A stretch of 27,118 nucleotides of DNA from an uncultured Ileibacterium sp. (GTDB lineage Bacteria; Bacillota; Clostridia; Peptostreptococcales; Anaerovoracaceae): positions 1 to 27,118 of the forward strand of contig CABTXQ010000014.1 in the NCBI GenBank assembly GCA_902488835.1, in the 5' to 3' direction. Within the stretch, counting starts at the first letter, position 1. Each line of letters starts with the position of its first letter. The notes below the pieces were generated by a model. It was not told the DNA's origin and did not search any database. It worked only from the letters and a program-made list of their open reading frames with translations. Made by a program: the position numbers and the translations under genes. This document shows, in pieces, positions 8,641-16,036 of this stretch.

Positions 8641-9855
8641 TTATATTTTGTATACTACTTTACCGCAGCAAACAGTCATAAGGCATTTTCCATACACTTC
8701 CATTCCTTCAAAAGGCGTTGAGCGTCCGTTAGAAATGAAATCATCAGGATTTATTAAATACTTGGAATTAAGGTTCCATACTGTATAGTCATTTCCAAGA
8801 GGGATATCGAAACGCTTTCTCGGCCCGTCCGCAATAAGTTCAATCAGTCGATCAAGCGATATGATTCCTTCCTTAACAAGTTTTGTGTATAAAACGGGAA
8901 ATGCTGTTTCGATACCTGATATACCGAAAGCACTCTTTTTAAGCCCTTGAGATTTCTCTTTAATAGAGTGAGGTGCATGATCAGTTGCGATGCAGTCAAT
9001 TGTTCCGTCTATAATTCCATCTATAAGTGCATATTTATCTTGAAAACTCCTTATAGGAGGATTCATCTTCCATCGTCCATCTTCTCTAAGATTTTCATCT
9101 GTAAAGATGAGGTAGTGTGGTGCTGTTTCACAAGTCACATCAACACCGGATTTTTTTGCATCTCTTATTATTTTTACACTTTCTTTTGTCGAAATGTGGC
9201 AGACATGGTATGAAGCACCTGTTTCATATGCCAGGTTTATATCTCTCTCAACCTGTCTCCATTCACTTTCGCTACAAATGCCAGCATGACCATGAATCTT
9301 GGCATATTCTCCATCATGAATATATCCGGAGTTTAGAAGTTCATTTACTTCACAGTGGGCTACGATTATTTTTCCTAAGGATTTTGCCAGAATCATAGCT
9401 TCTTTCATTAGGGCATCCGTTTGCACACCGTGTCCGTCATCAGAAAATGCTATTACGTGATCAGCCATACCTGAAAAATCAGAAAGCTCATATCCACGCT
9501 GCCCAACAGTTATTGCACCGTAAGGATATACATGGATAAAGGCATCTTTCTTGATTATTTCAATCTCTTCTTTTAAGTGTGTAAGGCTGTCAGGTACCGG
9601 ATTAAGGTTAGGCATTGCACAAACTGCCGTATAACCTCCGCGTGCAGCTGCAAGTGTTCCTGTTGAAATTTTCTCTTTATAAGAAAAACCCGGTTCTCTT
9701 AGATGGACATGTACGTCGCAAAAACCGGGAAATACAACATATTTATTATTTTCATCTGTCGATAATTTCGAAATAGAAAACAATTGTTCCTGAATCTTTG
9801 ATGTATCAGGATATGAATACTTATCTTTATTAAAATAAATCAGATTGCTCAACAT
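8641..9855 (-). CDS. pyrC: dihydroorotase, type I
   Basis: Cyclises carbamoyl aspartate to dihydroorotate; a zinc amidohydrolase. Metal ligands are visible: HVHLREPG (H49, H51), the SDDG aspartate near D140, AHCE (H167), CHIST (H220) and the catalytic aspartate in CIATDHAPH (D292). The HVHLREPG and TDHAPH forms mark the type I family. The N-terminal beta segment before the first HxH is somewhat short (48 residues) and divergent, with a Ser/Lys/Asp-rich stretch. Total length 404 aa is slightly below the usual 420-430. The ATG at 9855 follows GGAGGG. First gene of the pyrimidine operon, 33 bp before carB. Confidence 0.95.
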   Translation of the reverse strand: MLSNLIYFNKDKYSYPDTSKIQEQLFSISKLSTDENNKYVVFPGFCDVHVHLREPGFSYKEKISTGTLAAARGGYTAVCAMPNLNPVPDSLTHLKEEIEIIKKDAFIHVYPYGAITVGQRGYELSDFSGMADHVIAFSDDGHGVQTDALMKEAMILAKSLGKIIVAHCEVNELLNSGYIHDGEYAKIHGHAGICSESEWRQVERDINLAYETGASYHVCHISTKESVKIIRDAKKSGVDVTCETAPHYLIFTDENLREDGRWKMNPPIRSFQDKYALIDGIIDGTIDCIATDHAPHSIKEKSQGLKKSAFGISGIETAFPVLYTKLVKEGIISLDRLIELIADGPRKRFDIPLGNDYTVWNLNSKYLINPDDFISNGRSTPFEGMEVYGKCLMTVCCGKVVYKI

Positions 9856-9881
9856 AAACCCTCCAATTAATCATTCATGAG

Positions 9882-9910
9882 ATGATAACATGCACACTTT
9901 GGGATGTCAA
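9882..9910 (-). promoter_or_regulatory. sigma-A promoter of the pyrimidine operon
   Basis: On the minus strand a perfect -35 TTGACA (9905-9910) is separated by 17 bp from TATCAT (9882-9887). Transcription should start near 9875, giving a leader of only about 20 nt that already includes the pyrC ribosome binding site. A near-palindrome, ATCAT...ATGAT around TCATGA (9870-9886), overlaps the -10 and start site and could be an operator, but it is short and imperfect. Confidence 0.75.
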
Positions 9911-10098
9911 AGGTGAGAAAATAAAAAATATAATTTAATAAAAATTTTTAAGGGTACACTTATAAATAATTTTAAAAATACGAATAATATTAAATAAAAC
10001 AGCTTAAATATTCGGACAACGTATGCTTATGTTAAACTTGCGAGGAAATGAAGTAGAAATTTAATTTATATAAAGTTGTATTAAAAAAATGCACGTGA
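9911..10098. other. AT-rich divergent intergenic region, no gene seen
   Basis: The gap between pyrC and the CofE-like gene (9856-10140, 285 bp) is very AT-rich. Apart from the outward promoter at each end I see no open reading frame with a ribosome binding site, no terminator, no PyrR-type anti-terminator or terminator pair, and no recognisable riboswitch. A second weak plus-strand -35-like TTGCGA at 10038 lacks a good -10. Confidence 0.5.
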
Positions 10099-10104
10099 TA
10101 ATAT
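10076..10104 (+). promoter_or_regulatory. promoter of the cofE-like / hydE operon
   Basis: TTGTAT (10076-10081), 17-bp spacer, TAATAT (10099-10104) with an extended -10 TG one base upstream. It would start transcription near 10111, about 30 nt before the ATG at 10141, with GGAG at 10131-10134 as ribosome binding site. Confidence 0.55.
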
Positions 10105-10140
10105 TAGCCGTAATATATAACACTGAAAAAGGAGTATAGG

Positions 10141-11349
10141 ATGGAAAATAAAATCGGCGAACGTCTAATAGGTACTGTTTCAAGAGGGGTAAGAGCACCG
10201 ATTATAAGAGAGGGTGACGATATCGCAAATATTATTGTAGAGAGTGTTCTAAATGCATCTCAAGGGGAAGACGGTTTTGAAATCAGAGATAGAGATATAA
10301 TTTGTGTAACAGAGTCAGTTGTCGCAAGGGCTCAAGGGAATTATGCCAATATTGATGCAATAGCAAAAGATATCAAAGAGAAACTTGGTGGGAACACCAT
10401 CGGTGTAATTTTTCCTATTCTTTCAAGAAATAGATTTGCAGTATGTTTGAGGGGAATTGCAAGAGGAGCTAAGAAAATTGTTTTAATGCTTAGCTATCCG
10501 AGCGATGAAGTTGGAAATGGGCTTATTACACTTGATCAAATGGATGAAGCAGGCATTGATCCTTATACTGATGTGCTATCTCTAAGTAAGTATAGGGAGC
10601 TTTTTGGAGAGAATAGACATCCATTTACAGATGTAGATTATGTAAAATACTATAGCGATATCATCGAAGAAGAAGGTGCCGAGGTTGAGGTAATTTTTGC
10701 AAATAATCCTAAGGCAATTATCGATTACACAAAAGATGTTCTTACAGCAGATATTCATTCAAGGAAAAGGACTAAAAGGATCCTGAAATCGCTTGGGGCA
10801 AACGTAATAGGCATGGATGATATATTGAATCATTCTATAGATGGTAGCGGATATAATGATAAATACGGGCTGCTTGGTTCTAATAAGGCAACTGAGACTA
10901 CGATTAAGCTTTTCCCAAAGGAATGCATGGATGTTGTAGAAAAAGTTCAATCAGAAATTCTAAAAAGATGTAATAAGCATGTAGAATGCATGGTTTATGG
11001 AGATGGAGCATTCAAAGATCCGGTTGGAAAGATATGGGAGCTTGCTGATCCTGTCGTTTCACCTGCATATACTAAAGGTCTTGATGGAACTCCAAATGAA
11101 CTTAAACTTAAATACCTTGCGGATAATGATTACAAGGATCTTACCGGAGAAGAACTAAGAGATGCAATTTCAAAAAGAATAAAATCAAAAGACGATAACC
11201 TTGTAGGTAATATGGCATCTGAAGGGACTACTCCAAGAAGACTTACCGACCTTATAGGTTCTTTATGCGATTTGACCAGTGGATCAGGAGACAAAGGGAC
11301 ACCTATTGTCTACATTCAGGGATATTTTGATAACTACACAACAGACTAA
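10141..11349 (+). CDS. CofE-like protein, coenzyme F420:L-glutamate ligase family
   Basis: In methanogens and actinobacteria this family adds glutamate to the F420-0 precursor using GTP. The N-terminus (GTVSRGVRAPIIREGDDI, then a strand with DIICVTESVVARAQG) and the segments with IGVIFPILSRNRFAVCLRGIARGAKKIVL and GDGAFKDPVGKIWELADPVVSPAYT look like this family; I recognise it by overall resemblance rather than a catalytic signature. At 402 aa it is longer than CofE proper (about 250 aa), as in the clostridial homologues of unknown role. Nothing else here suggests F420 synthesis, and Clostridia generally lack it, so the substrate may differ. The ATG at 10141 has GGAG 6 nt upstream. Its end overlaps the hydE reading frame. 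Confidence 0.7.
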   Translation: MENKIGERLIGTVSRGVRAPIIREGDDIANIIVESVLNASQGEDGFEIRDRDIICVTESVVARAQGNYANIDAIAKDIKEKLGGNTIGVIFPILSRNRFAVCLRGIARGAKKIVLMLSYPSDEVGNGLITLDQMDEAGIDPYTDVLSLSKYRELFGENRHPFTDVDYVKYYSDIIEEEGAEVEVIFANNPKAIIDYTKDVLTADIHSRKRTKRILKSLGANVIGMDDILNHSIDGSGYNDKYGLLGSNKATETTIKLFPKECMDVVEKVQSEILKRCNKHVECMVYGDGAFKDPVGKIWELADPVVSPAYTKGLDGTPNELKLKYLADNDYKDLTGEELRDAISKRIKSKDDNLVGNMASEGTTPRRLTDLIGSLCDLTSGSGDKGTPIVYIQGYFDNYTTD

Positions 11350-12424
11350 TAAGGATAGAATTGAATTAATAGATGAACTTGCAAAGAACAGAATCCTCTC
11401 TAAAGAAGATTTTGTTCTTTTGCTTGATGATAATAATGAGTCAACTCTAAACTATCTAAGGGAAATAGCGAGGCGTATATCTAAGGAAAACTTTGATAAT
11501 TCAGTCTATCTAAGGGGCCTTATAGAGTATAGCAACTACTGCGTTAAAGACTGCTATTATTGTGGACTAAGATATAGCAATGAAAGTCTGATAAGGTATA
11601 GAATGTCCAAAAGTGAGATAATGGAATGCTGTGATAGAGGATATCTTGCAGGACTTAGGACCTTCGTTATTCAAGGTGGAGAGGATGAGAGGATTAAAGA
11701 CAGTTCAATATGCTTATTGATATCAGAGATAAAGGATAAATACAAGGATTGTGCTGTTACTCTTTCCCTTGGAGAGAAATCAAGGAAATCATATGAAGCT
11801 TTTTATAATGCAGGTGCAGACAGATACCTACTTAGACACGAAACTGCTACAGAAGAACACTATAGATCGCTTCATCCAAAATATCAGACCTTAAGCAATA
11901 GGGTAAAATGCCTATATGATTTGAAGGAAATAGGCTATCAAATAGGGGCAGGTTTCATGGTCGGGACGCCGGCTCAAACAAGCTACAACATTGCGAACGA
12001 CTTTTGCTTTTTACATGAGATAAATCCACATATGATTGGTATAGGACCATTTATTCACAATCGGAATACGCCTTTTGGAAAAGAACCTGACGGTTCAGTT
12101 GTAATGACACTTAAATGTTTAAGTATTCTAAGAATAATGTTCCCAAATGTTCTTATCCCGGCAACAACAGCACTTGAGACATCTAGTGAACATGGATATG
12201 AGTTAGGTATAATGGCAGGTGCAAATGTTATTATGCCAAACATTTCGCCATTGAAAGCGAAAATAAATTACAGAATTTATGAAAAAAAATATGCAAAAGA
12301 TGTTAATATAAATAAAGATATAGATATTGATTCCAAATGCCGCGAAATTAATGATAGACTTAAGAGAATAGGATATAAATCCGACAAATCGCGCGGTGAC
12401 TATTTCGATTGGAGGAGAAAATGA
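11327..12424 (+). CDS. hydE: [FeFe]-hydrogenase H-cluster maturase, radical SAM
   Basis: HydE is one of three maturases (HydE, HydF, HydG) that build the diiron subcluster of [FeFe] hydrogenase. From the start chosen here, the radical SAM cluster motif is CVKDCYYC (C72, C76, C79; C-x3-C-x2-C) inside RGLIEYSNYC, which closely resembles HydE (RxIIEFSNxC) rather than biotin synthase. TFVIQGGED, the GEKSRKSYEAFYNAGADRYLLRHET segment and GFMVGTPAQT continue the BATS-type barrel. The start is uncertain: the frame allows GTG at 11279, but TTG at 11327 has AGGG 5 nt upstream and gives 365 aa, near the usual 350. It overlaps the cofE-like gene and ends in an ATGA overlap with the next gene. HydF, HydG and a hydrogenase are not in the window. 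Confidence 0.88.
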   Translation: MITTQQTNKDRIELIDELAKNRILSKEDFVLLLDDNNESTLNYLREIARRISKENFDNSVYLRGLIEYSNYCVKDCYYCGLRYSNESLIRYRMSKSEIMECCDRGYLAGLRTFVIQGGEDERIKDSSICLLISEIKDKYKDCAVTLSLGEKSRKSYEAFYNAGADRYLLRHETATEEHYRSLHPKYQTLSNRVKCLYDLKEIGYQIGAGFMVGTPAQTSYNIANDFCFLHEINPHMIGIGPFIHNRNTPFGKEPDGSVVMTLKCLSILRIMFPNVLIPATTALETSSEHGYELGIMAGANVIMPNISPLKAKINYRIYEKKYAKDVNINKDIDIDSKCREINDRLKRIGYKSDKSRGDYFDWRRK

Positions 12425-13500
12425 AAAGAGATTGGGTCTTTAAGCTTTTTCTTGGACTGCTAGGGTTTTATGGGCTACTTCATATGCTTACAGGCAAGAA
12501 GATCATCGGAGGATTGATGATAGTGTTTTCTATTACAATCTATTATGTTACAACAGGTGCAAAGAAGGGCGATGATCAAAGACAGCTCAGGAATATCAAA
12601 AACAGAACCAATTTGACAGTAAATGAAATTTATGAGATCTTCAAGGATATGGAAACACCAATTGGCAAATGCTGGATAGGAGAGCATACCTGGTTCTACG
12701 GAGACTGTGTTATATTTGGCCCAGGGCCATTCAAGGATTATATTGCGATAGGTCTTGAAAAAAATCGTCCTAACATAGTTATGAAGAGCGGATTTATACT
12801 CGACAAAATCAAGCCACCTGAAGGGGAGGAATGGAGACTTGAAAATGTCATAGACACTAAAAATACAGAGGTAAATGCAGATAGCTATGCACTATTTTCA
12901 GGGCAAAAGATGGTTAATAGCATACTCGTAGATAATATCGCATTTTATATCGACGAATACATGGATGGTATAAACGAAATACCCAAAGTTCTCGATGCTT
13001 ACAAGGTCTACCATTATGATAGCAGCGACTCAATCGTAAGAGATACAGATGGTACGGAATATGGGCAGATGAGCACCGTATATGAACCGCTTTCAATAAT
13101 AATGTATGATAAGGATAGCAATGAGATAGGATTTATCGTTGCCAACGGGGAAAACGGAAAAGGCGGGTACAATGTTGCAGTAAATGGTGAGATATCTGGT
13201 ACCATGTATTGCGATACAGATAGTAAGAAGGATGAATACGTATTGAATACGGAAGATCATGAGATAAGGATGTTCTCGTTCCCTGTAACAAGAGAGGCAA
13301 ACCTGAGCTGCAATTACATAGTAGCAGTAGACGGAGTCCAACAGGCGGCACTTGGAGCTAACCTTGGTATCAAACTTTCAGATAAAAAGGATGCAAAAAG
13401 CGTTGAGAATGAGATCATCTGTGTATTTGATGAGGAATACAAGTATCTCGATTTCTTACTGGCTGACTTTATGCTCACTAAGAATAGGTTCATCAAATAA
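12421..13500 (+). CDS. unrecognised membrane-anchored protein translationally coupled to hydE
   Basis: I do not recognise this protein. It has two N-terminal membrane helices forming a hairpin (about 7-24 and 28-45), then about 310 residues with no membrane segment. The soluble part is rich in aromatic and glycine-containing strands (for instance CWIGEHTWFYGDCVIFGPGP) with acidic patches, and ends in a hydrophobic helix before FMLTKNR. There is no obvious catalytic triad or metal motif. The ATG at 12421 overlaps the hydE stop (ATGA) and has GGAGGAG just upstream, so it is co-translated with hydE; a TTG four codons earlier (12409) is part of that ribosome binding site. The coupling hints at a link to HydE or the CofE-like protein, but that is inference. 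359 aa. Confidence 0.75.
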   Translation: MKRDWVFKLFLGLLGFYGLLHMLTGKKIIGGLMIVFSITIYYVTTGAKKGDDQRQLRNIKNRTNLTVNEIYEIFKDMETPIGKCWIGEHTWFYGDCVIFGPGPFKDYIAIGLEKNRPNIVMKSGFILDKIKPPEGEEWRLENVIDTKNTEVNADSYALFSGQKMVNSILVDNIAFYIDEYMDGINEIPKVLDAYKVYHYDSSDSIVRDTDGTEYGQMSTVYEPLSIIMYDKDSNEIGFIVANGENGKGGYNVAVNGEISGTMYCDTDSKKDEYVLNTEDHEIRMFSFPVTREANLSCNYIVAVDGVQQAALGANLGIKLSDKKDAKSVENEIICVFDEEYKYLDFLLADFMLTKNRFIK

Positions 13501-13529
13501 TTGCTTTTTAGCTAATTGAATTATATAAT
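13501..13529 (+). promoter_or_regulatory. promoter of the Usp-fusion gene
   Basis: A consensus -10 TATAAT (13524-13529) lies 17 bp after a partial -35 TTGCTT (13501-13506), immediately after the upstream stop codon. The predicted start near 13536 leaves a leader of about 23 nt with AGGGTG before the ATG at 13559. This separates the stress-protein gene from the hydE transcript or adds a second entry point. Confidence 0.6.
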
Positions 13530-13558
13530 CATGAAAGCAGAAGAAAGCAGGGTGTGAT

Positions 13559-14350
13559 ATGAAAAAAATTTTGGTGCCAATTGACGGTACGATGAAAAGT
13601 CTTTCGGTCTTTGATCAGATTAAAAAATCATTTTCACCTGAGAACTTTGAGCTTTTCCTGATAATGGTTCATGACAGCTTTGAATATACGCTTACCAGGA
13701 TCAGTAGTGAAGAAGAGCTTAAAGCAATGGAATCGAAGCTTGATTCCATTGCGGTTGATCTCCATGGATACACAATTCATAAATGTGCAATGGGCGGAAA
13801 ACCTGGACCTAAAATAATAGAATATGCAAATGAAATTAAGCCTGATATTATTTTGATGACAAGGTCAACAGGTGCAGGTATGATAAACGGCATAGGATCA
13901 ACTGCTAAATATGTACTTAGTCATGCGCGTTGTGGAGTCTATTTTGTCAACGGAATAAATGGTTCAAATTCGAACGAGTACCGTGGGCTTGTGTATAAAA
14001 AAGCACATAGCGTGGTAAACCTTAGAGGTCAGCTCAGTCAAAAACACAGTGAATGCCTTTTACCGATAGCATATGGGAAACTCATATATCGCATTGATGT
14101 TACAAGGGGAAGAGTCAGGTTTATTCATAGATCTTACAACGAGAATACGAATGAATGGGATATCTGTCCTGAAGGTGGGATGGAAGAGAATATAGAGATA
14201 AGTGCAGGAGAGGTTGCCGAAATAAAAATAGAAGTAAGACCGAATAAGAAGCCAGATAGGGTTAGAGTTGTAAATAGAGGAATGAAGACTGAAGCAGTTT
14301 TTACTTATGATATAAAGATAATTGAAAGGTTTTCAAAAGACGTTGATTGA
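13559..14350 (+). CDS. universal stress protein domain fused to an unknown C-terminal domain
   Basis: Residues 1 to about 138 are a UspA-type alpha/beta domain: KKILVPIDGT at the start, then KPDIILMTRSTG and the segment GMINGIGSTAKYVLSHARCGVYFV. This corresponds to the G-x2-G-x9-G-[S/T] nucleotide loop of ATP-binding Usp proteins, in a slightly altered form. Residues about 140-263 have no family I can name; they look beta-rich, contain no membrane segment, and include several Arg/Lys-rich strands. Canonical single-domain Usp proteins are about 140 aa, so this is a two-domain architecture. The gene lies 54 bp upstream of the SCIFF peptide start and the SCIFF -35 overlaps its stop codon. A role in stress signalling is a family-level inference only. 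Confidence 0.75.
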   Translation: MKKILVPIDGTMKSLSVFDQIKKSFSPENFELFLIMVHDSFEYTLTRISSEEELKAMESKLDSIAVDLHGYTIHKCAMGGKPGPKIIEYANEIKPDIILMTRSTGAGMINGIGSTAKYVLSHARCGVYFVNGINGSNSNEYRGLVYKKAHSVVNLRGQLSQKHSECLLPIAYGKLIYRIDVTRGRVRFIHRSYNENTNEWDICPEGGMEENIEISAGEVAEIKIEVRPNKKPDRVRVVNRGMKTEAVFTYDIKIIERFSKDVD

Positions 14351-14375
14351 CAATTAAAGTATATTTTGCTAATGT
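14347..14375 (+). promoter_or_regulatory. promoter of the SCIFF peptide gene
   Basis: A perfect -35 TTGACA (14347-14352) overlaps the stop codon of the Usp-fusion gene. After 17 bp comes TAATGT (14370-14375), preceded by an extended -10 TG. The predicted leader is about 20 nt and holds the strong ribosome binding site AGGAGGG before the ATG at 14404. The -10 itself is only a partial match. Confidence 0.6.
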
Positions 14376-14403
14376 AATAATCAGTTTATTAGGAGGGACA
14401 AAA

Positions 14404-14553
14404 ATGAAGAGAATAAATACAATTTCTACGAGAAATTTATCAGAAACATTGAATAAAGGCGGTTGCGGTGAGTGCCAGACATCTTGCCAATCAGCGAGCA
14501 AGACATCGTGCAGCGTTGCCAATCAGAACTGTGAACAGTGTAAAGATAACTAA
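14404..14553 (+). CDS. scfA: six-cysteine ranthipeptide precursor SCIFF
   Basis: SCIFF (six cysteines in forty-five residues) is the near-universal RiPP precursor of Clostridia. A partner radical SAM enzyme installs thioether bonds from Cys to non-alpha carbons, here expected on Thr/Ser or other residues in the C-terminal core. The 49-residue product has a leader of about 20 residues (MKRINTISTRNLSETLNKGG), then a core with six cysteines at 21, 24, 28, 36, 43 and 46 and many Ser, Thr and Gln. The ATG at 14404 follows AGGAGGG with a 6-7 nt spacer; an upstream TTG in frame is actually part of the promoter. The maturase follows after a terminator-like hairpin. In related species the peptide has been linked to population-level signalling; its role here is unproven. 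Confidence 0.95.
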   Translation: MKRINTISTRNLSETLNKGGCGECQTSCQSASKTSCSVANQNCEQCKDN

Positions 14554-14562
14554 GACTCGGAC

Positions 14563-14589
14563 GCGCTGCAATAAATGCAGCGCTTTTTA
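14563..14589 (+). terminator. intrinsic terminator / attenuator between SCIFF and its maturase
   Basis: A perfect 8-bp GC-rich stem (GCGCTGCA / TGCAGCGC) with a 5-nt loop ATAAA is followed directly by TTTTTAT. It lies 10 nt after the scfA stop and 27 nt before the scfB start. No strong promoter is visible between it and scfB, so scfB is probably transcribed by read-through, giving much more peptide than enzyme. Confidence 0.85.
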
Positions 14590-14616
14590 TATGCTTGAAT
14601 TAAGGAAATTGACAAC

Positions 14617-15987
14617 ATGATACACCAATACAAAATGAACGGATATAACATAGTAATCGACGGAAATTCAGGTTCCGTTCACTCGGTTGATGACCTTGCA
14701 TACGATGTTATTTCCATGTATGAAACAAAGAAAAAAGAAGAGATAGTAGAAGAATTGATTGAGAAATACTCTAATGAAGGAATCTCATCTAAAGATATTG
14801 AAGAACTGATTAGTGATATCGATCAGCTGGTAGAAGAGGGGATGCTTTTTTCAGAGGACCCATACGAGATAATTGCAAAAGAGCTTAAGAATAGACAATC
14901 TAAACTCAAGGCACTTTGTCTGCATGTAGCTCACGGATGCAATATGGACTGTGAATATTGTTTTGCAGGTAAGGGAGAATACAATAACAAGGCGGGTCTT
15001 ATGTCGCTAGAGACTGCAAAAGCTTCGATAGATTTCTTGATAAAGAATTCAGAAGGAAGGAAGAATCTTGAGGTAGATCTCTTTGGAGGGGAACCGCTTT
15101 TGAATTGGGAAGTTTGTAAGAAGACCGTTGAATATGCTAGGAGTCTTGAGGAAAAATACAAAAAAAAGTTCAATTTTACATTAACCACAAATGGACTTCT
15201 GATAGATGATGATGTAATAAAATTCTCAAATGAAGAGATGGGTAATGTTGTTCTCAGCATGGATGGACGCAAGGATATCCACAACAGAATGCGGCATATA
15301 AAAAAAGGCGGAGATTCATATGAAGAGGTAATAGAAAAATTCAAGAAATTTGTTAATGCCAGAAGTGACAAGCAGTATTATATGAGGGGTACATATACAG
15401 CATATAACAAGGATTTCGCATATGATGTAATTCATATGGCAGATATGGGATTTAATGAGACCTCTATAGAACCAGTGGTGTGTGATAAAAGTGAAGCATA
15501 TGCACTAAATGAAGATGACTTGCCGAAACTATACAGTGAATATGAAAAACTTGCATTAGAAATGCTTGAAAGAAAAAAGATGGGAAAACCATTTAATTTT
15601 TATCATTATTCAATAAATCTTAACGGCGGGCCATGTATTTATAAAAGAGTGTCCGGATGTGGTGTGGGGACAGAGTACCTCGCTGTAACACCGACAGGAG
15701 ATATTTATCCATGTCATCAGTTTGTAGGTGATGATGATTTTAAGCTAGGAGATGTATATAACGGCATTACTGAGCCGAAGGTCACTAAATTTTTTGAGAA
15801 CAATAATATATATACTAGAGATAAATGCAGGGATTGCTTTGCAAAACTGTATTGTGCAGGAGGATGTGCTGCAAATAACTACCATTCGAATCAGGATATC
15901 AACAAGGTTTATGAATTTGGTTGCAAGCTTCAGAGAAAGAGGATTGAATGTGCGATAATGATGAAGGTTGCAGGCATTGAGGAATGA
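14617..15987 (+). CDS. scfB: SCIFF peptide thioether maturase, radical SAM/SPASM
   Basis: Installs thioether crosslinks in the SCIFF peptide by S-adenosylmethionine radical chemistry. The N-terminal 80 residues form a PqqD-like precursor-recognition domain (VHSVDDLAYDVISMYE and a long charged helix). The radical SAM motif is GCNMDCEYC (C108, C112, C115), followed by DLFGGEPLLNW. The C-terminal SPASM region supplies auxiliary-cluster cysteines at 340, 348, 366, 404, 407, 413, 417 and 436, including CRDCFAKLYCAGGC. Length 456 aa matches the clostridial family. The ATG at 14617 has only AAGGA 10 nt upstream, a modest ribosome binding site. Together with the hairpin before it, this suggests low expression relative to scfA. 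rdgB follows after 49 bp. Confidence 0.95.
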   Translation: MIHQYKMNGYNIVIDGNSGSVHSVDDLAYDVISMYETKKKEEIVEELIEKYSNEGISSKDIEELISDIDQLVEEGMLFSEDPYEIIAKELKNRQSKLKALCLHVAHGCNMDCEYCFAGKGEYNNKAGLMSLETAKASIDFLIKNSEGRKNLEVDLFGGEPLLNWEVCKKTVEYARSLEEKYKKKFNFTLTTNGLLIDDDVIKFSNEEMGNVVLSMDGRKDIHNRMRHIKKGGDSYEEVIEKFKKFVNARSDKQYYMRGTYTAYNKDFAYDVIHMADMGFNETSIEPVVCDKSEAYALNEDDLPKLYSEYEKLALEMLERKKMGKPFNFYHYSINLNGGPCIYKRVSGCGVGTEYLAVTPTGDIYPCHQFVGDDDFKLGDVYNGITEPKVTKFFENNNIYTRDKCRDCFAKLYCAGGCAANNYHSNQDINKVYEFGCKLQRKRIECAIMMKVAGIEE

Positions 15988-16036
15988 AATCTTGTATGGG
16001 ATATATGATGAATGCTATAATAGAAAGGATAATATA

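Noticed and set aside
13014..13496. Several antisense open frames over the unknown membrane protein gene
   Set aside because: Their products are Ser/Leu/Cys-rich with no ribosome binding site, and the plus-strand gene here is coupled to hydE. They are codon-bias shadows.
15992..16021. Promoter-like TTGTAT, 18 bp, TATAAT before rdgB
   Set aside because: The -10 is a perfect match, but the predicted start falls at or within the rdgB ribosome binding site, so it would make an almost leaderless message. Possible but not convincing; not listed as a feature.
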